64,000 bases of DNA, from positions 1,816,001 through 1,880,000 of the forward strand of contig OZ025780.1 of NCBI GenBank assembly GCA_964019425.1. Reading direction: 5' to 3'. This stretch comes from Flectonema sp. DT1601. Lineage: Eukaryota; Euglenozoa; Diplonemea; Diplonemida; Diplonemidae. This document shows positions 1 through 9,830 of the stretch, piece by piece. The notes beneath the pieces were generated by a model. That model searched no databases. It saw nothing but the letters and a program-made list of their open reading frames with translations, and was not told where the DNA came from. How positions within the stretch are numbered: the stretch's first letter is position 1; every line of letters starts with the position of its first letter. A program made the position numbers and the translations under genes.

Positions 1-273
1 TCTGTTCCAACTGAAGCTCCGGTTGTAGAATTTGATGATTCTCTTTCTAATCAAAATACTACAGTCGATGCTCTTCCTTCTCCTTTTACTCCTCCTGTTG
101 TTGCTGTTGTTGTTGTTTCTTTAGTAATTGGTGTCTTAGTTTTGAGTATTACGGCAAAACAAAACTACTATCTATTAACTTCTGAGATCCCTCCTGAAAC
201 AATTCCACAACAACAACCTTTTGATCTGAAGACGGAAATGGAGGAGTTCAACTTCCTCCTTTCAGGTGAGTAG
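1..273 (+). CDS. C-terminal end of a single-pass membrane protein (5' end outside window)
   Basis: The frame is open from base 1 to the TAG at 271-273, giving 90 residues. An acidic, Ser/Thr/Pro-rich stretch (likely outside the cell) is followed at about residues 36-55 by a hydrophobic Val/Leu/Ile run (VVAVVVVSLVIGVLVLSI) that fits one membrane span, then a ~35-residue tail rich in Pro, Gln and Glu. This is the usual layout of the end of a type I surface protein. No domain is left in the window to name the family. The one-span topology is inferred from composition. Confidence 0.6.
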   Translation, partial: SVPTEAPVVEFDDSLSNQNTTVDALPSPFTPPVVAVVVVSLVIGVLVLSITAKQNYYLLTSEIPPETIPQQQPFDLKTEMEEFNFLLSGE

Positions 274-515
274 GATTTGAGTTATTGAAACCCATCATCG
301 TAGAACTACGAATGGTGTTTTTGAACTGATTAGTTGCTTAGATTAGATTACTTGTTGAGCAGCCCTCTTCTTACGTATTCACATCTAATTGTCGAAACAG
401 ATCACAAATAATATTTAATGACATCGAGTCGCATGGAAGTTCGATACGACGATAATCAAATCAGTTGACCCCCCAGTTGACCCCCAGCAGGATTATCTTC
501 TTAATTATTTAAAAT
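274..515. other. intergenic spacer
   Basis: AT-rich spacer between two + strand genes. It contains a 12-base direct repeat (AGTTGACCCCCC-like, about 464-487) ending in an AG 28 bases before the next start codon. That AG could be a splice acceptor for the 5' leader. No other feature seen. Confidence 0.5.
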
Positions 516-1373
516 ATGATTGAAGGCAGGCGGCGTCTGTCGCCTCCAACGAGATTGTTGTCTACGAATGACATTCCAGGAGCTACTGTTAGGACGTCGA
601 GAAAGCCGATTGTACCTCAGAACTCTCCACCTGATGGAAGTATCGTAACAATGTTGATCCCTTTGAAGGTTTCGAAACAAAATAATTTCAACATTTCAAA
701 CGCAGACATCCCTCATTCGATGCCTGAGAGTAAAATGTTTAAAACAAACAGAGCGTGTGATCCTTTAAACCCGACGTACAAAGTAGCAAGTTATCCATTT
801 AAACCAGCGACTCCTCCAAAGTTTTTAAATGAAACACTCAAGACTTCAGATATCGCAGGAACGACACCAACACCTGTGTTTCGTTACCCGATTAGGACGT
901 TGTTGCAGACGAGGGATATTTTTGTTCCGAATTCTTCGATTAAGAAAAGAATAACTCCAGGATTTGGTTTAATGACATCAGACATTAACAACCCTGAGGG
1001 AGTACCTGGATTTAAAACAACAAGAGTTACTAATCCATTGTCTCCGAGGTATAGAGTTGCTGGTGCTCCTGAAAGTATTCATTCGATTGGAAACAAACCA
1101 AAACCTGCACCAAAAGCAAAGCAACCCCACGAAGCGATGTTTTCATTAAAATCAAAAGACATCGATGGCTGTACTTCTGAGTACCCAATTCCTTATCCCA
1201 GAAGTAGACGTCATTGGAGAGAAACTTGTAATCTTTCTGACATGCCATTCGCATGTCCTACTGCGAAGCATTCAGTGATGCACATATCAACAGATCGTAT
1301 TACAGATCCAAATAATCCGAGATACCCTCCTCTTGAACACAAACCAATTAAATTATCTGAACCAGCTGATTAG
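516..1373 (+). CDS. protein with repeated Asp-Ile-x-Gly and Asn-Pro-x-x-Pro-x-Tyr motifs, probably axonemal
   Basis: 285 residues, basic and Pro-rich, with no signal peptide or membrane span. A degenerate repeat runs through it: a short T/S-x-DI-x-G block (about residues 19, 67, 109, 130, 153, 207) followed by a block of the form R-x-T/C-N/D-P-L-x-P-x-Y (NPTYKVA, SPRYRVA, NPRYPP). Repeats of this style occur in ciliary and microtubule-associated proteins of protists; that comparison is from memory. The neighbouring TPR gene also looks ciliary. The start is the first ATG of the frame, preceded by an A-rich leader. I do not recognise a named family. Confidence 0.65.
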   Translation: MIEGRRRLSPPTRLLSTNDIPGATVRTSRKPIVPQNSPPDGSIVTMLIPLKVSKQNNFNISNADIPHSMPESKMFKTNRACDPLNPTYKVASYPFKPATPPKFLNETLKTSDIAGTTPTPVFRYPIRTLLQTRDIFVPNSSIKKRITPGFGLMTSDINNPEGVPGFKTTRVTNPLSPRYRVAGAPESIHSIGNKPKPAPKAKQPHEAMFSLKSKDIDGCTSEYPIPYPRSRRHWRETCNLSDMPFACPTAKHSVMHISTDRITDPNNPRYPPLEHKPIKLSEPAD

Positions 1374-1770
1374 CTTCTTATTGTACCAACACAATTTTAT
1401 TTTTTCTGACTGGTGGCCTTTACAGGACTCTCTGCATATTTACACAAACAGCAGCATTCATTTGGCCTGTTATTGATTTTGTTTCGTATTTTTTTTACAT
1501 GTCTTTCGGATAAAGAAAGACGGCTCAGTAATACCTCCCTCGCCTTCTACAGGCAGAACAGATTCCTTCTCTTCTTTATCATATCTCTGCGGTGTTCATC
1601 CTTCCGGGTGGCGAGTTGAAGAGCTATTTGAGCAATAGTACGAAATTCTTTTATCTTTGTCAGGCTCAACACAAAATTAATGTGAACGTACTTTCAACTG
1701 TGGTATTGAACACTTTAGCAGAAGTAATGAATATTTTTAAAAGGCTTGTTGCAACCTATGACAATAAAAT
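1374..1770. other. intergenic spacer
   Basis: No convincing gene. The stretch is T-rich with several polypyrimidine-AG signals (for example near 1,550-1,560 and 1,610), as expected of 3' UTR plus leader sequence. Short open frames here have atypical composition. Confidence 0.45.
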
Positions 1771-2466
1771 ATGCCCGTGACTGGGCCGTCTGGCGTAGCA
1801 GTTAATGCTGCCAGGCGCGCGTGTACAACAGCAGTGTTTCCACTGGATAAACTACATGGAGTAAACCCAATTAATAATGGACGTGTGAAGGTACTTTCTT
1901 TACAATTGAAAGATTTGTTAAAAGATGAGAAATCGAATACCACCATCGAAGGTGTGAGAAGAGTAAGAGAGCACATCCGACTACTTAAATCTGAACTTGA
2001 CAATATTGAGAACAAACCCAAGAATTCCTTGCAAGCAGTTCGTCAAATGATTTACGACTGGTCAGCTATCGTTTGTAGAGATGTTGGTATCCTGCAGCTC
2101 TTAGACACCGCAGACAAACACACACACGATGAAGTAAAACCCAGTTTTGCTTTGTTTTCTTCCTTCGAAGAGAACCAACGTGTAAAAAAAGAACGCAATC
2201 CCGACAAAGTGGCTAAACTCAAACAACGACTAGTAATGGAAAACGTTGATTCGTATTTAAACTCAGAGGCATCTATTACATATCAAATGCTTGCCTGGAA
2301 TACTCCATACGACTACTTCAGGGGAGGACATAAACTCTCCGACGTGTTGGAAGAAGAAGAGTTGTTAAAGCAGTGGAAAGTATGTTTCTTGTTGAGGACG
2401 ACGTTTGTGTTTTATTCAACTCGTCAGCTTCAGTTAGTAGTACTTATTGTTTTATTACGTAACTGA
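1771..2466 (+). CDS. hypothetical helical protein; 3' end probably spliced
   Basis: Unspliced, the frame gives 231 residues. The first ~203 are soluble and largely helical (Lys/Glu/Leu-rich) with no recognised domain. After the Gln-Trp-Lys at codon 203 the sequence turns into a hydrophobic run unlike the rest. That change falls exactly on a GTATGT (2380), so the last part is probably intron. Two acceptors are possible: CAG ending at 2433, or TTAG ending at 2476, which has a CTGAT branch-like motif just before it. Using the second leaves a short Lys-rich end. The function is unknown. The next gene lies only ~60 bases downstream on the same strand. Confidence 0.55.
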   Translation: MPVTGPSGVAVNAARRACTTAVFPLDKLHGVNPINNGRVKVLSLQLKDLLKDEKSNTTIEGVRRVREHIRLLKSELDNIENKPKNSLQAVRQMIYDWSAIVCRDVGILQLLDTADKHTHDEVKPSFALFSSFEENQRVKKERNPDKVAKLKQRLVMENVDSYLNSEASITYQMLAWNTPYDYFRGGHKLSDVLEEEELLKQWKVCFLLRTTFVFYSTRQLQLVVLIVLLRN

Positions 2467-2476
2467 TTAAATTTAG
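2380..2476 (+). other. candidate intron (GTATGT...CTGAT...TTTAG)
   Basis: The donor GTATGT interrupts the reading frame in phase 0 where the encoded protein changes character. A branch-like ACTGATTAA lies about 10 bases before the AG. An alternative acceptor ends at 2433. Inferred from signals only. Confidence 0.4.
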
Positions 2477-2529
2477 AAAAAAAAAAAAGAAAAAAAACAT
2501 AGGAATCGTCGTTCACCACAAAACTAAAT

Positions 2530-3474
2530 ATGAGTAGGAAAGCAACAGCTGTTTCCCAAATAGCTGCAGTTCGAGAAAAGGCTTTCAACAAGCAGGCGGT
2601 AGGATTTGAATTAGTTTCGTATGGTGAAGCTGTTTTTGATTCTCAGGAGAAACAAAAACAACTTAGAAAAGTATTGAAAAATAATAAACTCTCGGCTAGG
2701 GATACGTTGGAATGGACAAAAACCCAAGCTCAGTTATCAGAAGTAATTGAGCATTCTGCCTACAGAGCTTTGCATAGCAAATTAAAATCCTCCGTAGATG
2801 ACGTATCACAAAGTGTTATTAGCATAAAGAAAGATTGCATGAAAAAGGAAAGTGTGACTCTTTCGAACATAAACACATCTCCTAATAACATTCTTCATCA
2901 ACTTAACGAGTGCGGTTTATCGTGGAAGGATTATATCAAATGGCGTGTGGAACAGCGTAATATTCTACCGATGCATGTCGTATGTATATTTTGTAATTTC
3001 TTATGTTTTGATGAAGACTATAATTATCATGATCAACACACCAATCAGAATCTTTTACGTTCGACGAAGCCTCTTGGACCGGCTGGTGAACTAACCAAGG
3101 ACAACCCAGCTCCACAAGTGGTAGGTAGCAGTGAGATAGTTGACAAGGCGTTAACATACTTCAACACTCTTATTACAAAAAGAGTATTGTACCTTTGTCC
3201 TAATCTGGATGAACATATTGAAGAGATTGATTTAATTTCTTCTGTTTCGCAAACTCTACTTCGTGAGATCCGAAATGGAAATAAGCCTCCTAAATTACCT
3301 TTCCTGTTTAGTTTTCATAATAAGAAATGTCGTGCTGTTGGTATCCCTCAATATGAGTACATACCTCCACTTGATCCTACCTACGTTTCGCTCAAAGAGA
3401 TTAAGCGTATTACTAACTTAGAAGACCTCTTCATAAATCAAAAAAAAAAAAAAAAAAAAGAAACTATAATATAA
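2530..3474 (+). CDS. hypothetical protein with probable 69-base in-frame intron
   Basis: 314 residues if read straight through. A helical N-terminal half, rich in Lys/Gln/Ser, is followed by a more compact region and a Pro-rich segment (about residues 255-285). The C-terminus is a poly-Lys run encoded by a long A tract, so its length may vary. Bases 2980-3048 begin GTATGT, end CAG, are 69 long and encode a Cys/Phe/His/Asn-rich stretch unlike the flanks. Removing them keeps the frame and gives ~291 residues. No family recognised. Same strand and close spacing as both neighbours. Confidence 0.55.
   Translation: MSRKATAVSQIAAVREKAFNKQAVGFELVSYGEAVFDSQEKQKQLRKVLKNNKLSARDTLEWTKTQAQLSEVIEHSAYRALHSKLKSSVDDVSQSVISIKKDCMKKESVTLSNINTSPNNILHQLNECGLSWKDYIKWRVEQRNILPMHVVCIFCNFLCFDEDYNYHDQHTNQNLLRSTKPLGPAGELTKDNPAPQVVGSSEIVDKALTYFNTLITKRVLYLCPNLDEHIEEIDLISSVSQTLLREIRNGNKPPKLPFLFSFHNKKCRAVGIPQYEYIPPLDPTYVSLKEIKRITNLEDLFINQKKKKKKETII
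2980..3048 (+). other. candidate in-frame intron
   Basis: GTATGT donor, CAG acceptor, AT-rich interior, length 69 (a multiple of three) with no stop, so the ORF appears continuous. Inferred from the signals and the abnormal encoded peptide. Confidence 0.45.
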
Positions 3475-3691
3475 CATTGTACTGAACCTCTAGATGGTTA
3501 TTTATTTCGCGCACTGTTGTACGTTGGTTAGGTTTTACTATTTTTTATTTTTTTATTGTCTCTAAAATATAAACAATACAAAATATCTATTATGTTGACA
3601 ACTGTTGGCTATCGAAAATTGAAAAAAAAGAACTGCAGAGATATATCTAAATTGTTATTTTTAATTTCATTGTCAGTTCCCTCTACAAAAG

Positions 3692-4753
3692 ATGCCGAAA
3701 GATATTCAGGGGAGCTCTGCTTTTAATACTGGAAGCGGTCCTTACCGCCCGCCAGAGTTTTTCGACTCTGGGGCCTACTTAAAAGGAGATATCGATAAAT
3801 GGCACGGACAATCAAGAATGGTAGCACAAGGTGGGTATAAGAGACTAAAAAAAATGGAAGAGGGAATCCTGCTAGTCAGGTTCGAGCTTCCAGTAGATGT
3901 TTGGTGCAGTAAATGTGAAGGAATAATTGTATTGGGAACTCGTTACAACGACGCCGAAAAGACGAGGGCTGGAAAGTATTTTTCAACTCCGATATACGAC
4001 TTTCACTTTAAGCATAATTGTGGAAATACAATTTGCATTCAAAATGATCCAAAGAACGCGACTTATAACGTTACCAAGGGAGGAACACGGAGGATAACAG
4101 AATTCGATAAAGAAGTGATAAACAAGAAGCATAATGATCCCATCGCAAGGGCTGTTAAGAGAGAACAAGCAAAAGTAGTAATTCAGAGTGATCGAGAAAA
4201 CCTTATCCAGCTGCGAACCAAGACAAAGAGCGTAGCTGATACAAGCAGATTACTACTCAGCAGACATAAAGAACTTCATGGCCTCTACATAACAAATCGA
4301 AATGATAATTTGTTATTAGGCAAACCCACTGAAGCTGATTTCGCGAACGCTCGAGGAGTTGTTTTTAATAATAAAAAACCGATTTCGGTTGCTGCTAAAA
4401 TTGCTCTCATGAAAGAAGCAAAAACCAGTCAGAGTGACAAAATCGGAACAAAAAAAGAGAAGAAAACGAACCACCACTACGACGTTGTGTTTCAGACTTC
4501 TGCTGACGCCGAATATCAACTTCCACAAACTCCATATAAAGTTCCACGAAAAGCGACGCATTCTCAAGTTTCTCAATTTGTTGATGCGATTACTGGAGCT
4601 CACACCAGAAGGAATTATAAATTTCAACTTCCTTCCGATCAAATGTTTACAAACGTTTCTGGTTCATTATCGAAAGTCATTAAATCTGCGAATCCAGCGA
4701 TTAATACCAAGAAATCGATCATTATCACGTACGACTGCTTACCTGAAACTTAA
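3692..4753 (+). CDS. YJU2B: CWC16-family splicing factor, YJU2B/CCDC130-like
   Basis: 353 residues. The N-terminal half matches the CWC16 (DUF572) family: a YRPPEFFDS start like the YxPPDF of CCDC130, a LVRFELPVDVWC block, then RYNDAEKTRAGKYFSTPIY, and NDPKNATYNVTKGGTRR, which corresponds to the family's TDPxNxDYxVxxGAxR. The rest is Lys-rich and less conserved. Family members act in the nucleus on the catalytic spliceosome. The family normally has two CxxC pairs. Here the first is intact (Cys72, Cys75), but at the second site only His108 and Cys110 are seen, with Cys115 close by, so metal binding may differ. The presence of this gene fits a host that splices introns. Confidence 0.8.
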   Translation: MPKDIQGSSAFNTGSGPYRPPEFFDSGAYLKGDIDKWHGQSRMVAQGGYKRLKKMEEGILLVRFELPVDVWCSKCEGIIVLGTRYNDAEKTRAGKYFSTPIYDFHFKHNCGNTICIQNDPKNATYNVTKGGTRRITEFDKEVINKKHNDPIARAVKREQAKVVIQSDRENLIQLRTKTKSVADTSRLLLSRHKELHGLYITNRNDNLLLGKPTEADFANARGVVFNNKKPISVAAKIALMKEAKTSQSDKIGTKKEKKTNHHYDVVFQTSADAEYQLPQTPYKVPRKATHSQVSQFVDAITGAHTRRNYKFQLPSDQMFTNVSGSLSKVIKSANPAINTKKSIIITYDCLPET

Positions 4754-5033
4754 ATTTCTAAACTACTATCCTTCAATTGATTCGCGCTGTATTATTTTCC
4801 GCTTTTTTTTCAAATTGCGTTAACGGAATTTGAAAGAAGCTCCTCTGAAAGATATTTAAACCGACCGATTTTTGTTTAATAAAATAGCTAGTCTCACAGG
4901 TAGATAAAATTAAAGAGCAATTTAGGTTACTTTGATGTGGATTAGTTGGTAGAAAATCAAAACGGAATTATTTCTCATCTACAGCGGAGCCTGAAAATGC
5001 TTATCGCCCTAAATTAAATCCTTTCAAAGTAGA
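4754..5033. other. intergenic spacer
   Basis: AT-rich; T tracts near 4,803-4,811 follow the upstream gene. No feature beyond possible leader/UTR signals. Confidence 0.4.
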
Positions 5034-7007
5034 ATGACAGAAACAGCGAACGGAGAAGTAGAGGGATTGGGGAGTTCGAAAGCGAATGAGCACTACATGG
5101 CAGGTCTAACACACGTGAAAAACCAGAATTTCGGTCATGCCTATCAGTGTTTTACGAGAGCGATATTCTTACTTCCCGAAGAACCGATTTTATACGTGGC
5201 GAGGGCAGAGGTTTGTGTCAATCAGTTCGACTTGGTGAGCGCTGTGGCGAATTATAAAAAAAGTATTTCACTTCAAAAACAACCTGAGGCAAGCCACAGA
5301 CATCGCCTTGCTGCTCTTCTTGACTCTTTGGGACTACTCGCTTTCAACAGAAGTAAGTTCGATAGGGCACTTGCATTTTTTGATTCCGCCATTCAATACA
5401 CACCAACAAACAAGACGGTGAGGTTACACAGATCACTTACACTTTTTATGTTAAGTAGACACGAAGAGGCTTTAAGAGATTGTGAGATCTGTGAAGGAGT
5501 TGAACAGTGTATCCCATACGTGTGGATTGTAAAAGGTGTTTTCCACTTGATGGCTAAGCGATTTCCAGAGTCGAAAGCATCGATTGAAAAATGTCTTTTA
5601 ATTTCATCAGAAACAGGATTAGTATCGAGTTTGGAAATGATGTTCGAAACGGTTTTCAATCGCTACAAGAACGAAGCAACCATATCAATGGAAGACCACC
5701 AGTGGAGAGAAGCAATTGTTGTTCTAAATAATTGCATTGATACTTTTCCACACGATCCTGAATTATACCGAACCCGATCTCGCTGTCATGTTGCTCTGAA
5801 GGAGTACACCTCAGCAGTGCAAGACATATTCGATAATATTAATAAAAGTGGAATGACGACAGAGCAATCATCAAGTCAATTGTCAGAGACCTTAACTTTA
5901 ATTGCTGCAGAACTATTCGAAAAGGGATCATTTCATCAAAGTATTAATTACTGCGATGAGGCGTTAAAGTGGGATCCTGACGGTATAAGCACTCTTATTC
6001 AACGCGCTGAATGTCACAAAGCAATTGGAGAACATGATGCGTCTCTTCGAGATTTAAAGAGAGTGCTCGAGATAGAACCTGACCATTTAGAAGGGTTGTG
6101 GAGATTATCTCAGCTACACTCGACATGGGGAATGATGTTATACAATGATAAGAAGTTTAAATTAGCAGAACATGAGTTTACAAGAGCCATAACTTATTGG
6201 GAAAATGAACCGTATCATCACATAAACAGAGCGAAGTGTTTAATGATGATGCAGCAACCAGCTGCAGCTATTCGTGAATACGTCGCTTGCTGGAAACTAA
6301 ATCCAAGAGATCCAACTGTAATAAAACTACTGAGACAAGTGTGTCCTCCGGAATTTTGTAAACAAGTTGCATCTCAGACTCATGGGAAAACCTTGAGACC
6401 ACTTGGTAACAGCGGGATTATGATCGCTCCTTCTCCTCCTTTACAGCAGTCAATGTTTGGAAGGAGAAGTAGTAAATCTGGCGGGAACAAAATTCAAAAA
6501 GGAAGTTCATACTCGAAGGGATTCTTCTGCAGTGGAACTGCGCAGATCTCGTTATCGTCTTCGAAAGAAAACAATTCCAGAAGGGGTCTTCGTGTTGTAA
6601 ACACTTCTCTCAGTCGGCTTCCCATTCAAACAGTCAGACTGGCGCATGACCCGAACGGGACCTTAACTCCGTTGGGCCCTCCAAAAAGAATTCTCTGCGA
6701 TGAGACATATCAACAAAAGGCCGCACCCAGTACGGGTGATGAGCAGTACACTAATTTCAAAAAGGGAGTGAACACTGAAATGTATGATCTCAGAATGGAG
6801 AAAGGAATTCTATGCGACCCGTATGGTGTTACAGCTATCCGAGGACTCGTTCAGCAACAACATAATATCTCCAATGAGGTTGTTAAAGCTGGGGGACAGA
6901 AGCTTCCAAGCGTCCACTGGAAAGGAGCGAAGAATGGAGCAAAGGTTGAATCAACTCACTCGTACGATCCTTACCACTCACTGAAGATATCGCGAGAGCC
7001 AATGTAA
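5034..7007 (+). CDS. TPR-repeat protein, TTC16-like
   Basis: 657 residues and no intron needed. From about residue 20 to 450 there is a chain of tetratricopeptide repeats, seen as paired helices with the usual A/G-Y-A-P spacing (for example YMAGLTHVKNQNFGHAYQCF, KFDRALAFFDSAIQYTP, HQSINYCDEALKWDP, HDASLRDLKRVLEIEPDH, KLAEHEFTRAITYWENEP). The last ~200 residues are Ser/Gly/Lys-rich and probably disordered. TPRs are protein-binding scaffolds. The number of repeats followed by a low-complexity tail resembles TTC16 of ciliated organisms, but that assignment is from memory. The start is the first ATG. It is the last ordinary host gene before the repeat array. Confidence 0.75.
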   Translation: MTETANGEVEGLGSSKANEHYMAGLTHVKNQNFGHAYQCFTRAIFLLPEEPILYVARAEVCVNQFDLVSAVANYKKSISLQKQPEASHRHRLAALLDSLGLLAFNRSKFDRALAFFDSAIQYTPTNKTVRLHRSLTLFMLSRHEEALRDCEICEGVEQCIPYVWIVKGVFHLMAKRFPESKASIEKCLLISSETGLVSSLEMMFETVFNRYKNEATISMEDHQWREAIVVLNNCIDTFPHDPELYRTRSRCHVALKEYTSAVQDIFDNINKSGMTTEQSSSQLSETLTLIAAELFEKGSFHQSINYCDEALKWDPDGISTLIQRAECHKAIGEHDASLRDLKRVLEIEPDHLEGLWRLSQLHSTWGMMLYNDKKFKLAEHEFTRAITYWENEPYHHINRAKCLMMMQQPAAAIREYVACWKLNPRDPTVIKLLRQVCPPEFCKQVASQTHGKTLRPLGNSGIMIAPSPPLQQSMFGRRSSKSGGNKIQKGSSYSKGFFCSGTAQISLSSSKENNSRRGLRVVNTSLSRLPIQTVRLAHDPNGTLTPLGPPKRILCDETYQQKAAPSTGDEQYTNFKKGVNTEMYDLRMEKGILCDPYGVTAIRGLVQQQHNISNEVVKAGGQKLPSVHWKGAKNGAKVESTHSYDPYHSLKISREPM

Positions 7008-8246
7008 ACATATTTTTTTTTTAAAATTTTTTTTCCCCCTATTATTTGTTTGAATTCTTTTAGTAAATTGATTGATTTGATAATTTATTTACTTATTTAT
7101 AACTGCCACTATAGACAAGCATTTTAAGGTAATCGTTATAAGGTGAACCCTACACTCTGCTGTATTACAACCCGATTCTGAACTGCACTGAATGACAACA
7201 CAGAAGAGATGTATACAGAAAGTTAGAAATAATTATTATAACGTAGAGTCTGTTGTGATATTTGTTGATTGTTTGCCTTTACCTTTGTTATAAATTACTA
7301 AATGATATGTATTGCTTACTTTTGATACAATATTTATATCATTATAATTTATTATTATTTTTATAAATAAGTTCGAACAGTTTAACAGTCTTGTCGATTG
7401 TCTGTTTCGCTAATTTGTTTAATTGTTGTCGTTTATTTCTGTTTTTAATTCTTTTTTTGCAACTTATTTACTCTACTTTTTATTACTTCTGTAATGATGA
7501 CACTCGGGTTGTTCATAAGTGATATTTTCTGAAACTATATTTCTAAAAGGTACACAAGCCTAATTATAATGAGGAATGTAGCGATGAGGGAGGTTGAAGA
7601 AGCTCTGCGAGCAGACAGATTGCAAGGGAAGCTTTAGGGATCCTTGGCTCTTTTCGTGTGCCAATATGAATGGTTATTGTCTGACAGTTTTATTGATTGA
7701 TGACTGAGATCGATTTGTTCTGTTCTACTCTTTCTTACTGTGATTACTCTTACCTCTCTTCCGTCTTTAGACTTCAGTTGATAAAATTAATTAAATAACT
7801 TCTGGTTTATCATGTGTTCTTTACTTCATTGCAGATCATGGTGAAGAGCTTACGAATCTGCTCTTATGAGATTTTCCGATGGTATTTCTTTGCCCTCAAG
7901 CGAGCGGGTTATGTTTGCATTAAGGTTCTTAACTCTCTTCGGTCGGGGGGGTGAGCTTAGGAATTATTGATAAAAGCAGGAAAAATCTGATAAAAGAGTG
8001 AACACTTTAAATTTTTATTTTCAATAATGCATATCTCGCGAACTTGTAATAAATAAAAAGTTGCTTCTATATCGGCGGACTTGTATTTCATGTCATTGAG
8101 ACCACCGAAAATTGGTAGAATACCAAGCTCAACTAAGATGGCTATCGCTGATTCCTCCAAACCCATCTCGGAGCTAGTTCATGCTTTTGCACCCTCTGCA
8201 TCAGAGGTGACTACGATCTTTGTGAGCAAATACAGATAACTACAAC
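7008..8246. other. gene-free interval before the tandem array
   Basis: AT-rich to about 7,550, then mixed composition. I see no supported gene. A 69-codon open frame on the minus strand (7,957-8,166) is hydrophobic without a recognisable pattern. Homology to the 5.1 kb unit begins abruptly at 8,247. Confidence 0.5.
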
Positions 8247-8325
8247 GCCGCTGACTTTAGGTTATTAATTTGTTGTTTGTTCTGTTAGTTTGTTTGCAAT
8301 CATTCTTTCTTCTTTTTGTTATCAG

Positions 8326-8430
8326 GAAGGACATGTCACAAGTGATGTGGTGGAGAGGAAGTGGGGGGAGGAGAGTAAGTTAAGTGGAAAATGGTACCAC
8401 TTGCCGTGTGATGGAAGGAGGGATCGTTGA
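8326..8430 (+). CDS. terminal exon of the array's second spliced gene (orphan copy)
   Basis: This matches the terminal exon at 13,664-13,768: TTATCAG acceptor, then 34 codons ending in GRRDR and a stop. The matching upstream exons are not found, because homology to the array starts at 8,247. It is probably a stranded end of the gene. Confidence 0.4.
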   Translation, partial: EGHVTSDVVERKWGEESKLSGKWYHLPCDGRRDR

Positions 8431-9092
8431 GAGGGCTTTACGGTGATGGTGACATGAGAGGGTGTTTGCTTTTGTAACTTTTGTATATATTTCATATTCT
8501 TAAATACAGGAGCAGAACTAATGATGAAGTGAGCGTTTAACCTCCTTGTGTGTTTGTGCGTGAGTGTGTGTTGTGAAGTGTTGTGTGTTGAAACTCTGAC
8601 GAGTTCTTATTACCCTTTGTGTGTGTTTTGTGTGTTCATATGTGTAGTTTGAGTAGTATGTTGGTTAGTGTGTTGTGTGTTCATATGTGTGGTTTGAGTG
8701 TTCGTGTTTCGTATTTGAGTTCCTGCTATGGTTTGTGTGTGTTGCGTGTTTCGGAGGTGCGAATGTCGAATGTGTGTGGAACTATTATTTCGTTTGCCTT
8801 CCTTGATTTTTCTGAATTTGTTCTTCGTGCTGTGATTTGTGGTGAAGTTGAATTGTGTTGTTTGGTGGGAATGTTTGAGAAGAGGAAAATAATTTATTGA
8901 ATTGTTTTGATTTATTTGCCGTCACCTGTTTAGTCAATTCTCACGTTAGTGGTGTGTCTTCCCTGATTACCGTAGTGTGTGAACTCGACTTGAACTTGAT
9001 TAAGTACTTAACAATACTAGAAATGTGTGTCTCTCTTTTTAAGTAAGTTCCCTTTTTTTCAGTGTCATCGTAAAACAAAACATCGCTCAAGG

Positions 9093-9830
9093 ATGATGAT
9101 TGTTGCAATGGCCGTGTTGTCGCTTATTGCTACCCCGATAATCTGGTTATCGGAGGCGGAAGCAAAACGATCTGTTCTGCACAGGAGTTTCCGGGAACCG
9201 ACGCCGCAAGAAGCGTTGATGGAATATCGCACGCAAGTTATGATGAGGAAGTACGTTCAGGGGTTACTTGAACTGCAAGAGCGCATGTTCCGCGAGAGGG
9301 CGAGGAAGGTGACCGAGTGGGTGGAGATGCGGAGGGAGAAGACTGCTGCTTGGAAGAGGGAGGAGAGAAGACAGATGATGGAAAGGCATTCCGCATGGAA
9401 GTTGTGCGGTGAACCCACATCGGATTGTAGTTTCCAGCATGCTTCCGTACGCAGTGGAACCTACACGCACATTGGTGGCAACGGTGGCAGCGTCAACACG
9501 TCGCTGGTTGGAAAAGGAGCACCTTATGCTGCACGCACCACTGTCGACTCCACGTCGTCGCAAATGGAATATAGTACTTGTCTCCTGATTCTGAGAATGT
9601 TCAGAGTTCTGGTGCAGTGGTTCATCAGGATTCATAACGACATGGCAGAAGCGCTTCGCCGTTCACTGTGTCTTTTGAACTTTGGTGTTGACTTCCTCAG
9701 ATTGATCGTCATCATTTCTCGACTTTCTGAGTCAGTGCTGTCGAGTTGGAAGCAAGCTGTCTTCGGACTTCATGCAATTCACAGCAATGCAAGTTCCGCG
9801 GGGCCCTCGTGTTTTTGCGGCTGCGCTTGA
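9093..9830 (+). CDS. unknown secreted/membrane protein, part 1 (cassette of the first unit)
   Basis: 245 residues from the ATG at 9,093, which follows a strong polypyrimidine-CAG acceptor at 9,049-9,060. The N-terminus is a clear signal-like segment (MMIVAMAVLSLIATPIIW, then SEAEA). A charged Arg/Glu/Met-rich helix follows at ~30-100, probably a coiled coil, then a Ser/Thr/Gly region and a helical hydrophobic end. The frame stops at 9,830 but overlaps an open frame of the same character starting by 9,772. The two may be one gene joined by a splice or broken by a frameshift. No family recognised. It occupies the position taken by the EGF gene in later units. Confidence 0.45.
   Translation: MMIVAMAVLSLIATPIIWLSEAEAKRSVLHRSFREPTPQEALMEYRTQVMMRKYVQGLLELQERMFRERARKVTEWVEMRREKTAAWKREERRQMMERHSAWKLCGEPTSDCSFQHASVRSGTYTHIGGNGGSVNTSLVGKGAPYAARTTVDSTSSQMEYSTCLLILRMFRVLVQWFIRIHNDMAEALRRSLCLLNFGVDFLRLIVIISRLSESVLSSWKQAVFGLHAIHSNASSAGPSCFCGCA

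Noticed and set aside
7957-8166. 69-codon minus-strand frame next to the array border.
   Set aside because: No start context, domain or duplicated homologue; composition not convincing.
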